Both the position numbers and the translations under genes were made by a program. The notes below the pieces were generated by a model, which was not told the DNA's origin, made no database searches, and worked only from the letters and a program-made list of their open reading frames with translations. This document shows positions 61,686 through 64,000 of a stretch of 64,000 nt of DNA, in pieces. This DNA comes from Bacillota bacterium (GTDB lineage: Bacteria; Bacillota; Clostridia; Acetivibrionales; DSM-1351): assembly GCA_023400235.1 (NCBI GenBank), contig JAEXFI010000029.1, positions 1 to 64,000 of the forward strand. The letters are read 5' to 3'. Numbering within the stretch: the first letter of the stretch is position 1; each line of letters begins with the position of its first letter.

Positions 61686-64000
61686 TTATTTTCTCCTTCT
61701 CGGAACCTTCATCACTGTATTTGCATATTTCTCCAGCTTGCTGTTTACAAGGCCGTTTATGGAGCCCTTTTTGTAGCTGCCGTCGGGATTTCTGCCTCCC
61801 GCTTCCAAACCCGTCAATATTTGAATTCCTTCATCAATATTTGCAACGGGATATATATGGAACAGCTTTTTCTTCACAGCCTCCAGGACCTCATCATTCA
61901 ATACAAGGTTTCTGATGTTCTGGTGAGGTATTATTACTCCATGGCTTCCGTCCAGCCCTCTGTGCCTGCACAGCTCAAAGAAGCCTTCAATTTTATGTGA
62001 TACTCCTCCAACCGGCTGGATTTCGCCTTTTTGATTAACTGAACCTGTTACGGCTATGTACTGCTTTATGGGAACTTCCGCAAGGCTGGACAGTATGGCA
62101 TACAGCTCCGCGCTGGATGCGCTGTCCCCGTCCACACCGCCGTACAGCTGCTCAAAGCAAAGGCTGGCTGTCAGGGAAAGCGGAAATTCCTGAGCATATT
62201 TCTGCCCTATATATCCGCTGAGTATAAGTACTCCCTTACTGTGTGAGGTGCCGCTCAAATCCACCTCCCTCTCCACATTTACAATCCCGCTCTCGCCTAT
62301 ATAGGTGGAGGCTGTGATTCTTGAAGGCTTTCCAAAGGAATAGTCTCCCATGTCCATTACCGTCAACCCGTTTATCTGTCCCACCTGTTCGCCGTTAGTG
62401 TCAATCATTATAGTTCCGTCTTCCAGCATTTCCAGAATCTTTTTATCCACCCGGTCGCATCTTGCAGCCTTTTCTTTTACAGCCTGTATTACATGCTTTG
62501 CCTTTACGTGTTTGGCCCTGTCGTCCTGGGCCCACATGCAGGCTTCGCAAAGGATCTCAACAATATCGTTAAATCTGGTTGTCAGCTTCTTATGGTCCTC
62601 CACAAGCCAGGAGGCATATTCAACCACCTTTGCCACTCCGGATCTGTCAAAATGAAGAGTCTCTTCCTTTCTGCAGAAGCCGCTGATAAACGAAGCCAGC
62701 TTCAGAATATTTTCTTCGCTGCGCTCCATTTCCTCATCAAAATCCACCTTTACCTTGAAAAGCTTTCTAAAGTCCTCTTCGTACTCGTATAAAAGCTGGT
62801 ATATAGAAGTATTCCCCACCATTATTACCTTTATGTCAACGGGAATGGGCTGGGGCTTTAATGCCGGAACGGCCACCACCCCCGCCTGGTCCTTCATGTT
62901 TTCAATGTTAATCTTTTTTGTCTTGAGCACCCGGTTGATGGCTTCATAGGCCTGAGGGTTCCCCAGGACGTCCCTTGCCTGCAATATGAGATATCCCCCG
63001 TTTGCCAGATGAAACAGCCCGGGCTTTATCTTTGTATAATCGGTGGACACCGACCCGAATTCATTTTCATACTCAATCTTTCCAATAAGGTTGGGATAGG
63101 TGGGATTGAAGTCCACAATAACAGGTGCCCCCTTGAGACTGCTGTTGTCCACAAGTACATTCACCTTGTACTTGTATACGGGAGTCTCCTCCTTCTGCAT
63201 GAAGGGTATGATGAACTGGGGCTGCTCCTCGCTGGATTCCTCCTCCTGGAAGTCGTCAAGATTATCCAATATGTCCTGCTGCACATTATCCAGAAATTCC
63301 AATATGGCATTGAATTTCTTATACTTCTCCTTAAGGTCGTTGAGCTGAACGCCAAGTGCCAGCAAAGCTATCCTGTTCTCCCACTCCGAGACCTTCTGCC
63401 GGGTCTCCTTTTCATTGTTTTTTAATTTTCTGATTATGTCCAGGGTTTCCTGCTGCAATATGTTTGTCTTCTCATTTATTTCATCCTTGATATTGTCATC
63501 AAGCTTTTCAAATTCCTCTTCACTTATGGTCTTTCCTTCAACAATAGGCAAAAAGTATATGCCTGAGCTGCCAGTATTTACTTTAAAGCCGTGGGATTCG
63601 GCATCCTCACTGAGTTTATCCAGAAGCTCGTTCTTTTTACTTTCATATTCCTCCATTATCTCAGCCTTTTCCTTTTCATACTGGTCATTGTCAAAGGCAT
63701 TTACTATTTCCTGCTTGATGACCTTTACAAAGGCTTCCATATCCGACTGAAATGCTTTTCCCAGGCCCGCCGGAAGATTGATGGCCATCGGCTGGTTGGG
63801 CTGCGAAAAATTATATATGTAACACCAATCGTCGGGAATCTTCATGGAGGCTGCCATTTCATTCACTATCTGCTTTGCAAAGCTGGTTTTGCCTGTACCG
63901 GTAGGCCCTGACATATATATGTTGTAGCCTCTCATTTTCATTTTCAGGCCGAATTTCATTGCCTTGGAAGCTCTCTCCTGTCCGATTATACCTTCAAAGG
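61686..64000 (-). CDS. LonC-like ATP-dependent protease, 5' part beyond the window
   Basis: The open frame runs past the window edge (codons reading FEGIIGQERASKAM precede the first internal Met), so the N-terminus is missing. The AAA_32-type ATPase has Walker A SGPTGTGKTSFAK near the edge and the later RARD-like GGYLILQARDVLGN. The C-terminal Lon peptidase domain has Ser in DGDSASSAELYAILSSLA and Lys in SVNQKGEIQPVGGVSHKIEG. A coiled-coil-rich insert (about 75-235 of the visible part) separates them. LonC-type proteases are soluble and common in clostridia. It follows the ECF operon across a 65-bp gap. Confidence 0.9.
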   Translation of the reverse strand, partial: FEGIIGQERASKAMKFGLKMKMRGYNIYMSGPTGTGKTSFAKQIVNEMAASMKIPDDWCYIYNFSQPNQPMAINLPAGLGKAFQSDMEAFVKVIKQEIVNAFDNDQYEKEKAEIMEEYESKKNELLDKLSEDAESHGFKVNTGSSGIYFLPIVEGKTISEEEFEKLDDNIKDEINEKTNILQQETLDIIRKLKNNEKETRQKVSEWENRIALLALGVQLNDLKEKYKKFNAILEFLDNVQQDILDNLDDFQEEESSEEQPQFIIPFMQKEETPVYKYKVNVLVDNSSLKGAPVIVDFNPTYPNLIGKIEYENEFGSVSTDYTKIKPGLFHLANGGYLILQARDVLGNPQAYEAINRVLKTKKINIENMKDQAGVVAVPALKPQPIPVDIKVIMVGNTSIYQLLYEYEEDFRKLFKVKVDFDEEMERSEENILKLASFISGFCRKEETLHFDRSGVAKVVEYASWLVEDHKKLTTRFNDIVEILCEACMWAQDDRAKHVKAKHVIQAVKEKAARCDRVDKKILEMLEDGTIMIDTNGEQVGQINGLTVMDMGDYSFGKPSRITASTYIGESGIVNVEREVDLSGTSHSKGVLILSGYIGQKYAQEFPLSLTASLCFEQLYGGVDGDSASSAELYAILSSLAEVPIKQYIAVTGSVNQKGEIQPVGGVSHKIEGFFELCRHRGLDGSHGVIIPHQNIRNLVLNDEVLEAVKKKLFHIYPVANIDEGIQILTGLEAGGRNPDGSYKKGSINGLVNSKLEKYANTVMKVPRRRK

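Overview
The window looks like chromosomal DNA of a cellulosome-producing, spore-forming anaerobic Firmicute close to the Ruminiclostridium / Clostridium cellulolyticum group. Two secreted carbohydrate enzymes end in type I dockerins. The base composition is AT-rich, ribosome binding sites are strong GGAGG types, a tmRNA with tag AKNDNFALAAA is present, and the housekeeping block (tsaD, lonB, clpX, clpP, tig, uvrC, a Crh-like HPr paralogue, an ECF sigma/anti-sigma pair, a LonC-type protease) is clostridial in style. The genus is inferred from these features, not from a database search.

Layout. 0-10 kb: accessory genes, including two AraC/GyrI-like regulators, a leucine-rich-repeat protein, several secreted proteins and lipoproteins, and an ECF sigma/anti-sigma pair. 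Two small inverted-repeat elements also lie here. 10-16 kb: a GT11-like glycosyltransferase, a GH127 enzyme with a divergent AraC regulator and a six-fold tandem repeat between them, a dockerin-bearing CE1-like esterase and a broken Ig-like gene. 16.5-24 kb: a visibly more GC-rich cassette with an AraC regulator divergent from an operon of ECF transporter S, T and fused A components plus two half-size ABC exporters. 24-39.5 kb: a glycan-utilisation locus with two divergent arms. One arm (minus strand) holds two CUT1 permeases, a binding lipoprotein, a DUF6259 glycosidase-like protein and an aldose epimerase, with a separate GH-A glycosidase. The other arm (plus strand) holds a fucose/arabinose isomerase-like protein, a long mannose-6-phosphate isomerase-like protein, a ROK kinase and an RpiR regulator. 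A second RpiR regulator sits in the middle. Palindromes ATTTSAAAT lie inside the 17-bp spacers of two promoters and just downstream of a third, which points to one RpiR regulon.

39.7-44 kb: about 215 bp found just downstream of ssrA, including the last 12 bases of tmRNA, a terminator and a tiny ORF, is duplicated 3.7 kb away. The two copies bracket a dockerin-bearing GH5 endoglucanase and its divergent AraC regulator. This looks like a small island inserted at the 3' end of ssrA. 44-64 kb: conserved core genes, mostly on the minus strand. The 620-bp gap between a lytic transglycosylase gene and tsaD holds a cluster of DnaA-box-like 9-mers, a 14-bp triple repeat and the second copy of a ~150-bp inverted-repeat element. 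The first copy of that element forms the 3' end of a coding sequence near 4.4 kb.

How the genes work together: secreted and cellulosomal enzymes (GH5, esterase) attack plant cell wall. GH127, the GH-A enzyme and the DUF6259 protein act on side-chain or other oligosaccharides. The CUT1 importer brings products in, presumably with a shared ATPase encoded elsewhere, and the isomerase, epimerase and kinase route them to central metabolism under RpiR and AraC control.
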